Source: Sorangiineae bacterium MSr12523 (GTDB taxonomy: Bacteria; Myxococcota_A; Polyangia; Polyangiales; Polyangiaceae). Taken from it: DNA of 64,000 nucleotides. The translations under genes and the position numbers were made by a program. This document shows, in pieces, positions 7,970 through 16,513 of the stretch. The DNA is taken from assembly GCA_037157775.1 (NCBI GenBank), contig CP089982.1:7343501-7407500 (forward strand). Reading direction: 5' to 3'. Within the stretch, counting starts at the first letter, position 1; every line of letters begins with the position of its first letter. The notes beneath the pieces were generated by a model. That model made no database searches. It was not told the DNA's origin and saw nothing but the letters and a program-made list of their open reading frames with translations.

Positions 7970-9292
7970 GTGCATCGATCCGAGCTTGAAGACGAGCGGC
8001 CGCTGGGCCCATGGCATGTGGCGGCCGTGGTCATTGGCGCGATGGTGGGGGTGGGCATCTTTTTCACGCCGGCGACGCTCGCGCGTGCGGTGCCGAATGC
8101 GGCGTGGGTGCTCGGCATCTGGGTGCTCGGTGGGATCGCCTCGATCGCGGGCGCACTCGTTTTCGCGGACCTCGGCGCGCGGTGGCCGCAGGCCGGGGGG
8201 CTCTACGTCTTTTTGCGCGAGGGCTTCGGCAAACCCGTAGGATCGGCGCTTTCGTTCTTGTACGGGTGGCTGCAGTTGCTCGTCGTTCAGCCAGGGGCCA
8301 TGGCGGTCATTGCCCTGGTGTTGGTGGATCATCTCGCCTTCGTGGCCGGTCCCATCGGCTCCGTCGCGCGAAGCGTAGGGGCGTGTGCGGCGATTGCCCT
8401 GTTCACCGCGGCGAACCTGCTCGGCTTGCGGGTGGGCGGGCGCATTCAAATCGGGATGGCTGCGCTCAAGCTTGCGGCCTTGGCCGCGCTCGCGCTCGTG
8501 GGCGCATGTTGGGGACACGCGTCGCGAGTATTTTCTGCGGGGCCGCAAACGATGGCTCCGCAGGGGACGATGTCATCGTGGCTGCTGTTCGGCATCATCC
8601 CGGTGCTGTTCACCTTCGGCGGGGCGTACCACGGCACATTCATCGCCGGCTCGGTGCGCGATCCCGAGCGCTCACTTCCGCGCGGGATCATCGCGGCGAT
8701 TTCGGTCGTGCTGGTGGCGTACCTGGGCGTGAATGTCGCTTACCTCGCGCTGCTCGGGCATGCGGGGCTGGCTGCAAGCACGAGCCCGGCCGCGGATGCG
8801 GTGGGCATTGCGCTCGGACCTGCCGCGGGAAAGGTGCTGGCGCTCACCATCGTGGTCTCCGCGGCGGGGCTCCTGAACACGGTTTGCCTTGGGTTCCCCT
8901 TCGTGATTTACGCAATGGCCAAGGATGGCGTGTTCTTCGAGCGCGCGGGCCGGCTGGATCCGCGCACGGGGCGGCCCACATTCGCGGTGGCATTGCAGGG
9001 GACGCTCGCCTGCATCGCCGTGCTCGTGGGATCGTCACGCATCGATGTGCTGCTCACGGGCATTGCCTTTGCCGATGCGACGTTTCAAGCGGCCATTGCC
9101 GTGGTTCGCCTGCGCGCGCCGAAGTCCGCGGGCATGCCGCGGTATGCACCACCGCCCGCGGCGTGGGCCTTCCTTCTCATTCAAATGGGCATTGCGCTGG
9201 GCTGCTTGCTCCGTGCACCGCTCGAATCGGCCTACGGCGCGTGCGCGCTGGTCGTGGGAGGATTCGTGTGGCTTTCCTGGAGACGTGCATGA
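7970..9292 (+). CDS. APC-superfamily amino acid permease
   Basis: 440 residues with a GTG start at 7970. It opens with the APC signature VAAVVIGAMVGVGIFFTPATLARAVPN in TM1 and has about 12 hydrophobic segments, including GGLYVFLREGFGKPVGSALSFLYGW, typical of amino-acid/polyamine:proton symporters or exchangers of the inner membrane. The substrate is not predictable. Its TGA overlaps the ATG of the next gene, starting a three-gene coupled operon. The start lies next to the remains of the divergent ArsR gene, so the promoter region may have been altered when that regulator decayed. Confidence 0.88.
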   Translation: MHRSELEDERPLGPWHVAAVVIGAMVGVGIFFTPATLARAVPNAAWVLGIWVLGGIASIAGALVFADLGARWPQAGGLYVFLREGFGKPVGSALSFLYGWLQLLVVQPGAMAVIALVLVDHLAFVAGPIGSVARSVGACAAIALFTAANLLGLRVGGRIQIGMAALKLAALAALALVGACWGHASRVFSAGPQTMAPQGTMSSWLLFGIIPVLFTFGGAYHGTFIAGSVRDPERSLPRGIIAAISVVLVAYLGVNVAYLALLGHAGLAASTSPAADAVGIALGPAAGKVLALTIVVSAAGLLNTVCLGFPFVIYAMAKDGVFFERAGRLDPRTGRPTFAVALQGTLACIAVLVGSSRIDVLLTGIAFADATFQAAIAVVRLRAPKSAGMPRYAPPPAAWAFLLIQMGIALGCLLRAPLESAYGACALVVGGFVWLSWRRA

Positions 9293-11169
9293 GATTCGAA
9301 CTTCCCGATGGTCGCGCACTCCATGTCATTTCATCGAAGGGGCAAGTCTCGTTCGTGGATGGCGCATTCGAGCTTTGCGGTGTATTCGGCGCCGAGGACG
9401 CGGCCATCGAACTCGCAATCGAGCATCCCTTTGCAAACGCGAAGCACGTGTGGGTTCCCCATCTCACGCCCGAGGAAGGCTATGTCATGGGCGATGCGAT
9501 TTTCCGGTCGCCGGCCATCGTGCTCGCCGACGATGCGCTGGCGCTGGCCTTCGTTCCCGATTTGGACGATGTGCGCGATGTGGCCAACGCCGGCGCTTAC
9601 CGCGTTTGGCTCGATTGCGACCACCCGCGACGAACGGTGACCATGGCCGCAGGCGCTTACCGCGAAGAGGGGCACGTATTTTATGTCCGTGAACATGCCC
9701 GCGCCGAGGGATGCGCCGTTGGAATGCGATTGCACCTCGTGGCAAGCTGCGAGGCGCGCGATTGCGCAAATCCGTATGGCATGGTGGCACGCTGGATGTG
9801 GAATCGGTGGGGCCGCCCCGGCATGACACGCGCCCACGACCTCGCGCCGCTCTTGCGGCACATCGTGCACTGGGCTTTCTCGCAAGACGGCTGGGCCGAG
9901 AGCGTATGGCAAAGCATCGACGAGCGTGCGGCCGCCCCCGTGTTCATCGTCGACGTGAGCCGCCATCCCTCGATTCCGCCGGAGCAGCGGCGCTGGCGCG
10001 AGCCGCGCAGCATCTGGAATCAAGCGTGGTTCTCCACGCAACGCTGCGCCAATGGACTTCTGCGTCATGCGCGCCAAACGGGATCGGCGGATCTGGAAGA
10101 CCGCGCGCGCCGCATGACGGAGGTTGCGCTCGCCGCACCCCAGCACAATGGCCTTTTTCCCTCGAGGATCGTGGCCGACGCCTCGGGCACGTGGCGTTGG
10201 TCCAATTCCGATCGACGGCCAGCCTCCGCATCGGAGGACGCGTGCCATATCGTGGATGCGGCGTTCACCGGCCGCATGCTCCTCGAGTGGCACGCGCTCA
10301 CCGGCGATGCGCGGGCGCGCGATTACGTGCTTCGCTTTGCCGAGAGGCTCGTCGCGTTGCAGCGGCCGAGCGGCGCGTTTCCCGGCTGGGTGGAGCCCGA
10401 TGGTCGTATTCCCACCGAACTCGCGGAGGGCCCCGAATCCGCCGTTTCGGTGACATTGCTCCTCGAGCTCGCGCGCACGACGAGCCATGCGGCATGGGAA
10501 AAGGCCGCGCTGGCCGCCCTGCCCTTTCTCGAGGATGTGGCGCGCGAAGGTCGCTGGGAGGACTTCGAGACGTATTACTCGTGCGCCCCCTGGGGTGTTC
10601 CCGGCCAACGCGTGGCTCGCAATGGCGTGTACAAGCAGAACACGCTGTCGATCGCTTGGTGTGCGGCGGCCTTTTTCGAAGCATGGCAGACCACCCAAGA
10701 AGAGCGCCTGCTCGCACTGGCCCGTCGCTGCATCGATGAATTGTCGCTGTATCAAGCGGTATGGAATCCGCCGTTCTTGCCGGCCCCCGCCCACGGCGGC
10801 TTCGGTGTGATGAACGCCGACAGCGAATGGAATGACGCCCGACAGAGCCTTTTTGCGCCGCTCTACTTGGAGCTCGGACGCGCCACCGGCGATCGAGAGC
10901 TCACCGAGCGCGGAATCAGCGCGCTGCGCGCTTCGTTCAGCATGCTCTATTGTCCGGAGAATGCCGCACTGGCACGCGCGTACGAAAAGCGTTTTCCCTT
11001 TTTCGGCCCCGAGTCGTACGGCTTCATGATGGAGAATCAAGCCCACTCGGGCGCCGAGCCCATTGGGACATTCACGATTTTCACTTGGGGAAACGGCTCG
11101 GCGCTCGCCACGGCGGCGACGGTGTATGACCGGTTTCCCGAATTGCGAACGGAGTGTGGCCTCCTATGA
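9289..11169 (+). CDS. Predicted carbohydrate-active (alpha/alpha)6-barrel protein, specificity unknown
   Basis: 626 residues, no signal peptide. The first ~180 residues are beta-rich (RFELPDGRALHVISSKGQ, GYVMGDAIFRSPAIVLADD). From about 240 on there are regularly spaced helix pairs with aromatic and acidic loops (SIWNQAWFSTQRCANGLL, TGRMLLEWHALTGDARARDY, RPSGAFPGWVEP, GPESAVSVTLLLELA, YKQNTLSIAWCAAAFFEAW), the pattern of (alpha/alpha)6 toroid glycosidases, lyases and epimerases. I cannot assign a CAZy family. It is translationally coupled to the permease before it and to the enzyme after it (ATGA overlaps on both sides), so the three act in one process. Confidence 0.6.
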   Translation: MRFELPDGRALHVISSKGQVSFVDGAFELCGVFGAEDAAIELAIEHPFANAKHVWVPHLTPEEGYVMGDAIFRSPAIVLADDALALAFVPDLDDVRDVANAGAYRVWLDCDHPRRTVTMAAGAYREEGHVFYVREHARAEGCAVGMRLHLVASCEARDCANPYGMVARWMWNRWGRPGMTRAHDLAPLLRHIVHWAFSQDGWAESVWQSIDERAAAPVFIVDVSRHPSIPPEQRRWREPRSIWNQAWFSTQRCANGLLRHARQTGSADLEDRARRMTEVALAAPQHNGLFPSRIVADASGTWRWSNSDRRPASASEDACHIVDAAFTGRMLLEWHALTGDARARDYVLRFAERLVALQRPSGAFPGWVEPDGRIPTELAEGPESAVSVTLLLELARTTSHAAWEKAALAALPFLEDVAREGRWEDFETYYSCAPWGVPGQRVARNGVYKQNTLSIAWCAAAFFEAWQTTQEERLLALARRCIDELSLYQAVWNPPFLPAPAHGGFGVMNADSEWNDARQSLFAPLYLELGRATGDRELTERGISALRASFSMLYCPENAALARAYEKRFPFFGPESYGFMMENQAHSGAEPIGTFTIFTWGNGSALATAATVYDRFPELRTECGLL

Positions 11170-13175
11170 GCCTTCGAACGACGCCCGACGCCTACATCGG
11201 CCTGGACGCGCCCTCCAGCGACGCATGGAACGCGTGGCACAGCGCCATGCTCCGCGAGCGAGAGGCGATCGATGTCGCCTACGATCCCGCGACGGATTGG
11301 AGCGACGCGACATTTCGGCAAATGTTCCTCTTCATGTACGACGCGGCATTTTACGACCGCGACCGGGGCTATCGGACGCGCGAACTCGTCGAGCGGTGGC
11401 GGGCCCAATTCGGGCGGGTCGATTCGGTGCTTTTGTGGCAAGGCTACCCGAGGTTGGGTTTCGACACGCGGGATCAATTCGATTTTTACCGCGATATGCC
11501 GGGCGGCATCGCCAAACTGCGCACGGACGTGGTCGACGTATTTCACCGGTGCGGATTGCGCGTCTTCGTCGATTACAATCCTTGGGCACCGGGCACGTAC
11601 GACGAGCTCGGGGACATCGTCGCGGGGGTGGATGCCGATGGAGTCATGCTGGACACGCTTCCTTCTGCCCCGGAAAGCTTGGAACGAGCCGTCCTCCAGC
11701 GAAAAAGCGGGGTGGTCTTCGCGCCGGAGCTTCGGCCCGAGGCGGCGCAGCTTGGCCGCTATCGCCAGGCCTGGGCGCAATGGAGCGACATCGGTGATGC
11801 GCATACGCCGTCGATCTTGCGCCATGCGTGGCTCTTGCCAAGGCATCGACAATTCATGATTCGGCGATGGGACGAGACGCGCAAGCTGGATATCGTTTAT
11901 AGCTTTTTCAATGGTACGGGGCTTTTGCTCTGGGACAATGTCTTCGGTGCGTGGAATCCGTATGGCCGCGAGGACCGGCGGCTCATCGCGGAGACGGGTG
12001 CCCTATTGGATCATTACGCCGCGCTCTTCGTCCATGGAGATTGGCTGCCGTTGATTCCGACTGGCGTCTCCGGACTGGACGCCAATCGATGGGATCTGGG
12101 CGCGCGGGCCATCATCACCCTGCGCAATCGCACGCAGGAGCCCCTCGCCTATCGGCTTCCCGAAGCGGACGGTGCTGCGTATTTCGCCTTTTGGGGCGAT
12201 CGCCACGAGCTCCGCGGGGGAGACACCGTGACGGTCGCGCCGAATGGCATTCAGGCGGTCGTGCGGGATGGTGCGATGGACGCACGACGCGCGCTGGAGC
12301 ATTTCGAGCGACTCGGACGAAACGCCGACGTGGAGCTCGAGGGCTACGACGAACGCCGCCCGTACCCGCGACCCTTGCGCCCGCCCGCGGTTTCGCGACC
12401 GCGGCAGATGGCGAACCTCATTGAAATACCCGGCGGCGAATTTCAAATGCGCATTCGGCATGAACGGCGAGAGTGCGGCTGTTATGCGGTGGGGGCCACG
12501 GAGCACGGTAGCCTCCCCTCGGGGGACAATGCGCTTTGGGGGTGGTTCTACAAGGATATTCTCGAGCACGTAATCCCGTGTTCGGTCACGCGCTTCGCCA
12601 TTCGTGCCACGGCGGTGACCAATGCCGAGTTTCTCGCCTTCGTGCACGCGGCGCGGTACCGGCCGGGCGACGACGAGCATTTTCTGAAGCACCTGCGCGA
12701 TCGTGGGGTGCTTCCGGCGACGGTCGCCGGTGATCGCGCGAACGAGCCGGTGACATTCGTCAGCTTGGATGATGCTCGCGCCTTCGCCGCATGGCATGGC
12801 CAACGGCTTCCCACCGAGGCCGAATGGCAATGGACGGCGGAGGGCGCAGGCGCCGGTCACCGCTATCCATGGGGAAACGAGCCGCGAAGCTTTCCGAGCG
12901 TGCTGCAGCCGGCGGCCACGCCCGAAACGGCCACGCCACAAGGGATCATGGGCCTATCGGGGAATGCGTGGGAATTCACGGAGAGCGAATATTCCGATGG
13001 GCACACGCGTTTCGTGATGCTGCGCGGCGGTGTATTTCTGCCGCCGGCCGAGACGGAATGGATCGTGGCCCGCGGGCCGAGGCCCAACGACTACCACGCC
13101 AAATACATTTTGCGCAGCGACGGGCTCGATCGAAGCGAGACCATCTCCTTTCGAACCGTGGCCGAGCTCACGTAG
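11166..13175 (+). CDS. Glycosidase-like protein fused to a C-terminal FGE/SUMF1-like domain without the catalytic cysteines
   Basis: 669 residues; the ATG at 11166 overlaps the previous stop. Residues 1-360 look like a TIM-barrel hydrolase-like module (DSVLLWQGYPRLGFDTRDQ, GLRVFVDYNPWAPG, DADGVMLDTLPSAPE) followed by a beta-sandwich. Residues ~415-669 are an FGE-sulfatase/SUMF1 fold: IPGGEFQM, ATAVTNAEFLAFV, EPVTFVSLDDARAFAAWHGQRLPTEAEW in pieces, YPWGNEP, GLSGNAWEFTES and LRGGVFLPP. Formylglycine-generating enzymes need a Cys pair after the RGG motif; here LPPAETEWIVARG has none. The domain is probably structural or ligand-binding. The gene ends 8 bp inside the convergent MarR gene. Confidence 0.65.
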   Translation: MSLRTTPDAYIGLDAPSSDAWNAWHSAMLREREAIDVAYDPATDWSDATFRQMFLFMYDAAFYDRDRGYRTRELVERWRAQFGRVDSVLLWQGYPRLGFDTRDQFDFYRDMPGGIAKLRTDVVDVFHRCGLRVFVDYNPWAPGTYDELGDIVAGVDADGVMLDTLPSAPESLERAVLQRKSGVVFAPELRPEAAQLGRYRQAWAQWSDIGDAHTPSILRHAWLLPRHRQFMIRRWDETRKLDIVYSFFNGTGLLLWDNVFGAWNPYGREDRRLIAETGALLDHYAALFVHGDWLPLIPTGVSGLDANRWDLGARAIITLRNRTQEPLAYRLPEADGAAYFAFWGDRHELRGGDTVTVAPNGIQAVVRDGAMDARRALEHFERLGRNADVELEGYDERRPYPRPLRPPAVSRPRQMANLIEIPGGEFQMRIRHERRECGCYAVGATEHGSLPSGDNALWGWFYKDILEHVIPCSVTRFAIRATAVTNAEFLAFVHAARYRPGDDEHFLKHLRDRGVLPATVAGDRANEPVTFVSLDDARAFAAWHGQRLPTEAEWQWTAEGAGAGHRYPWGNEPRSFPSVLQPAATPETATPQGIMGLSGNAWEFTESEYSDGHTRFVMLRGGVFLPPAETEWIVARGPRPNDYHAKYILRSDGLDRSETISFRTVAELT

Positions 13176-13605
13176 CCGTCAGGGCGCGCAGCCCCTGGCG
13201 CAAGCTCTCGGGATCCTCGAGCTGCGTATCGAGCTCGGCGTGCTTCGCGCGCCAGATGGGGACCGCCCGGGCCAATAGCTTTCGCCCCTTTGCCGTCAAC
13301 GCGAGGCGCCGGCCCCGCCGGTCCTCTTGGTCCACGGTGACCTTGAGCAGACCGCGCCGCGCCAACGGCTTGAGCGCTGCCGTCAACGTGGTTCGATCCA
13401 TCGCAAGAAGCGAGGCCACGGAACCAAGGCTCGGCGGCTCGGGACGGTTGAGGGACATGAGCAGCGAAAATTGCCCATTGGTGAGGCCGAGCGGGCGGAA
13501 CGCATCGTCGAAGCAACGGGCCAACGCACGCGCTGCCCGTTGCGCGTGAAGGCACAAGCAGTGATCGCGAACGTGAAGCGTCGTGTCGAACGAAAGGTCG
13601 GCCAT
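13168..13605 (-). CDS. MarR-family transcriptional regulator
   Basis: 145 residues. The winged helix is clear: LTNGQFSLLMSLNRPEPPSL, SVASLLAMDRTTLTAALKPL (recognition helix), RRGLLKVTVDQEDRRGRRLALT (wing), then a dimerisation helix. CLCLHAQRAARAL near the N-terminus contains two cysteines that could sense oxidants. It is divergent from the DUF899 gene with 51 bp between them, and that gap holds one palindrome overlapped by both promoters, so it very likely represses itself and its neighbour. Confidence 0.9.
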   Translation of the reverse strand: MADLSFDTTLHVRDHCLCLHAQRAARALARCFDDAFRPLGLTNGQFSLLMSLNRPEPPSLGSVASLLAMDRTTLTAALKPLARRGLLKVTVDQEDRRGRRLALTAKGRKLLARAVPIWRAKHAELDTQLEDPESLRQGLRALTAT

Positions 13606-13607
13606 CC

Positions 13608-13645
13608 TTGACGTGAATTATATAGGTTGATATCAACGTATCAAG
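13608..13645. promoter_or_regulatory. Back-to-back MarR/DUF899 promoters with shared palindrome
   Basis: Plus strand: TTGACG (13608-13613), 17-base spacer, TATCAA (13631-13636). Minus strand: TTGATA (13644-13639), 16-base spacer and a consensus TATAAT (13622-13617). The perfect palindrome TTGATATCAA (13627-13636) covers the plus -10 and lies in the minus spacer, so one bound MarR dimer would block both promoters. Confidence 0.6.
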
Positions 13646-13656
13646 GAGGAAACAGC

Positions 13657-14358
13657 ATGGCCAGTCGAGAGCTCACGCCGGCAACGGAGCTGGTGAAGAA
13701 GAACCGCAGCCACTTTCCCAATGAAAGCGAAGAATACCGAAGGGCTCGCAACGCCCTCCTGGTCGAGGAAATCGAATTGCGCCGCCACCTCGAGCGGGTC
13801 GCGGAAATGCGCCGTCAGCTCCCACCGGGCGGCCAGATCCCCATGGATTACCGCTTCGAGGGCGAAAACGGTCCCGTAACCTTGTCCAGCCTCTTCGGCG
13901 ACAAGGACACGCTTCTCGTCTACAGCTACATGTTCGGGCCGAAGCGCGAACGCCCCTGTCCTTCGTGCACGTCGTTCATGAGCACATGGGAGACCAAGCT
14001 TCCCGATCTCGAGCAGCGCGTGTCCATCGCCATGGTGGCACGCTCCCCCATCGATCGATTGCGCGCCGCCAAGCAGGCCCGCGGCTGGACGCGCCTCAAA
14101 GTATATTCCGACACCGAGGGCCACTACACGCGCACCTACGTGAGCGCCGAAGACGCCGACGCACCCGGCTTCAACGTGTTCACGCGCAAAGACGGCATCA
14201 TCCGCCATTTCTGGAGCGGCGAAATGGGCCCCGGCATGGCCGACCCCGGCCAAGATCCACGCGGCGCCCCCGACCTCGATCCCCTCTGGACAATGCTCGA
14301 CTTCACCCCCGAAGGCCGCGGCACCAACTGGTATCCCAAATTGGAATACGGGCGCTAA
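13657..14358 (+). CDS. DUF899 thioredoxin-fold protein
   Basis: 233 residues; start at 13657 after a strong AAGGAGGAA site. It carries the DUF899 thioredoxin-like core: MDYRFEGENGPVTLSSLFGDKDTLLVY in pieces, CPSCTSFM (Cys101/Cys104), VAMVARSP-like strand VSIAMVARSPIDR, GWTRLKVYSD, DAPGFNVFTRKDG and RHFWSGEMG. The CxxC pair is in the place of the thioredoxin active site, which suggests a redox or detoxification role; the substrate is unknown. Control by the divergent MarR regulator is expected from the shared operator. Confidence 0.85.
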   Translation: MASRELTPATELVKKNRSHFPNESEEYRRARNALLVEEIELRRHLERVAEMRRQLPPGGQIPMDYRFEGENGPVTLSSLFGDKDTLLVYSYMFGPKRERPCPSCTSFMSTWETKLPDLEQRVSIAMVARSPIDRLRAAKQARGWTRLKVYSDTEGHYTRTYVSAEDADAPGFNVFTRKDGIIRHFWSGEMGPGMADPGQDPRGAPDLDPLWTMLDFTPEGRGTNWYPKLEYGR

Positions 14359-14916
14359 AGGGTTTTCGCAGGGGGGGCAACGTTGGCCTCACGGCGCTTC
14401 GCTCCGAGTGCCGTGAGCCGAGGTTTGCGGATGGGCGAGTAAGGGAGGGGTCGAAGCGAGGGGAACCGGGAAGTCGCGAAGAATGCGAAGGGTGTTTCTC
14501 GGCGCTTCGGTACATTTGGGTGCCTTGGCGTGGGATTAAGATTATCTACGAAGAGTCAAGGGAACCCACTGGCTACCATCCTGTCAATGGAGGACCTAAG
14601 CCTCGTTGCGAAGTTCGATATTCGGATCTATCGAGCTTTGCGGGCGCGTTGGGTGAGCCAGTGGCGGCTGCCTCGATGACGAGATTCTACGAGGTCGGCA
14701 ACGTGGAGTGATCAAACGGTTTCGCGAAACGATCAGGGCGACACGCATGCTTTCGTGGCCCTCGTCGTGAGTTGGGTTTCGAACTCGTTATCGGACAAGC
14801 TTGTAGCCACGCCATCCGAATCTCGCGGACGGAACCTGTCCCCATCTCTCTAGTAGGCACCGAATCCAGGAAAAACAGCTTGATTTGTCCGCCGCAGGTT
14901 ATATGCCTTATTCAAG
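14359..14916. other. 558-bp stretch with no supportable gene
   Basis: Open frames here have no recognisable domains and look like shadows. One feature stands out: an imperfect hairpin at 14388-14417 (CTCACGGC pairing with GCCGTGAG, extended inward by wobble pairs) 30 bp after the DUF899 stop. It could be a terminator or a REP-like element linked to the downstream transposase. Confidence 0.4.
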
Positions 14917-15612
14917 ATGAAGCGCTCAATGAAGCCGCTGCAGCTCGAGCTGCCTTCCGGTCGCACATGGGGTGGACGGCGGCGGGGAGCCGGTCGGAAG
15001 CGCAATCCAAAGTCCGGGGTGCCCCATCGCGCGCGCCCCGTTCACAGGGCGGCGCACCCCGTTCATGTCACATTGCGGGCCCGAGACGCTGTCCACGGTC
15101 TGCGAGCGCCTCCCGTATTCGCATTCGTATTGAGAAGCATCAAGGAGGCATCCCGCACCGAATTTCGGGTCGTGCATTTCTCGGTTCAGCATGACCATAT
15201 CCATCTCATCGTGGAGGCACACGACAAGGTGAGCCTGTCACGCGGAATGCACGGTCTCTCGATTCGGCTCGCGCGCGCGATCAATCGTGGCCTAATGCGC
15301 AGGGGGCCAGTCTGGAAAGAGCGATATCACGCTCATGCGCTGACACGACCACGCGAAGTCCGCAACGCGCTTCTCTACGTACTCATGAATCACAGAAAGC
15401 ACGGTGCGTCCCTCGCCTGGCTCGACCCTCGTTCATCCGCCGCATGGTTCGACGGCTGGCGCCAAGACTTCCTTCTCAAGTACGCCGCGCGCGACCTCGA
15501 CGGCATCGCCGGATTGCCACCCCCCGTCCAACCTGCACAAACCTGGCTCGCTCGCAAAGGTTGGCGTCGCCACCGCTTACTCGGCATCGACGAAGGGCCC
15601 CGTCCCCCTTAG
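14917..15612 (+). CDS. REP-associated tyrosine transposase (Y1/IS200-like HUH family)
   Basis: 231 residues. A basic N-terminus (GGRRRGAGRKRNPKSG) precedes the Y1_Tnp core: HPVHVTLRARD, then the metal-binding HxH in VQHDHIHLIVEAHD (His94, His96), then RGPVWKERYHAHALTRPREVRNALLYVLMNHRKHG, where Tyr154 (or Tyr137) would be the nucleophile. Such proteins nick single-stranded REP palindromes and are often domesticated single-copy genes. No terminal repeats of a mobile IS are visible. It stands alone between two stretches without genes. Confidence 0.82.
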   Translation: MKRSMKPLQLELPSGRTWGGRRRGAGRKRNPKSGVPHRARPVHRAAHPVHVTLRARDAVHGLRAPPVFAFVLRSIKEASRTEFRVVHFSVQHDHIHLIVEAHDKVSLSRGMHGLSIRLARAINRGLMRRGPVWKERYHAHALTRPREVRNALLYVLMNHRKHGASLAWLDPRSSAAWFDGWRQDFLLKYAARDLDGIAGLPPPVQPAQTWLARKGWRRHRLLGIDEGPRPP

Positions 15613-16513
15613 GCACGAGTGTCGGCAATGAATGGGGAATGATCGACGGCACCAGCTATACGAATCAGCTCTCCATTTCCAGTCACGAGTCGTGCTCAAG
15701 ATCGCCCGTCACCCTACGCCGACGAACGTCAACTCGCTTCTCTCTCGTATGACAATCGCTACGCTGAGCTCTTCTTCGAAGTCTTGACAGATTCATTAAT
15801 CACCCCGCCATTCTGGTCATGCGACGACAGCATGGCGAGGCGCTTCTCGACGTCGTTGAAGTATGGCGGTGGCGGCCCTCGCCGGATGCGGCGCCTTCCA
15901 AGCATCACGACTTGTAGCGCCTCGACGATGGCCGTCAACTTGCCTGACGCGCGTGACTTGTTTGCGGCCAACCGGGACTCGAGGCGTTGATCTCTGGCAG
16001 GGTCTCGACGAGACCGAGGTCGACGTCCTGAATCGCGCACGTACGTGCAGAGCATCGACAAGTTCGAGCCCAAGGTTCGAATCATAAGTCGACGGTCCAC
16101 ATATCGTTCGGATGGTTCGCCCGCACCTGTGGTGCACGTTCACGATGTTCATCGGTCGGCGACGACGACATTCACGAAATTTTATTGGCCCTTTTCAAGA
16201 TTCTTGCGCTGGTTCGATCTTCGACTCTGCTCCTCGAGAGACCGATCTTCTCCCCGTTCGCCGCCCACTCGACGAACTCCATCTTCAGACTCATCGTTCG
16301 GGACTCCTTCCAAGGCATTCGCCATCAGGCCTGTCAACGATGTCCCGGCACCAGACCGGTACGGCGTGGACGATGGCATGGCCGACGTACGGCCCCGCTC
16401 GTGGCCACCTCGCCGATGGTGACGTCGACGGCGGCACGCCCCCCATGGCCCGAGTCAGCTCGTGCGAGACTTCGCGAACATGGAGCGAAAATACGAATTC
16501 AAACCAGAATTGA
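15613..16513. other. 901-bp stretch with no supportable gene
   Basis: Several short open frames on both strands contain no domain or good ribosome site that I can recognise. Base composition is less GC-skewed by codon position than in neighbouring genes. It may hold degraded sequence behind the transposase gene; nothing firm can be annotated. Confidence 0.4.

Noticed and set aside
8011-9288. N-terminal extension of the (alpha/alpha)6 protein across the permease gene
   Set aside because: It is an out-of-frame shadow of the permease. The ATG at 9289 overlapping the permease stop is the natural coupled start.
9289-11169. Naming a specific CAZy family for the (alpha/alpha)6-type protein
   Set aside because: Helix-pair spacing supports the fold class, but I could not recognise family-specific catalytic motifs.
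15784-16500. Short frames in the coding-poor region, including one beginning with a lipoprotein-like MAVAALAGCGAF
   Set aside because: No ribosome site, no recognised domain, and several competing frames overlap on both strands.
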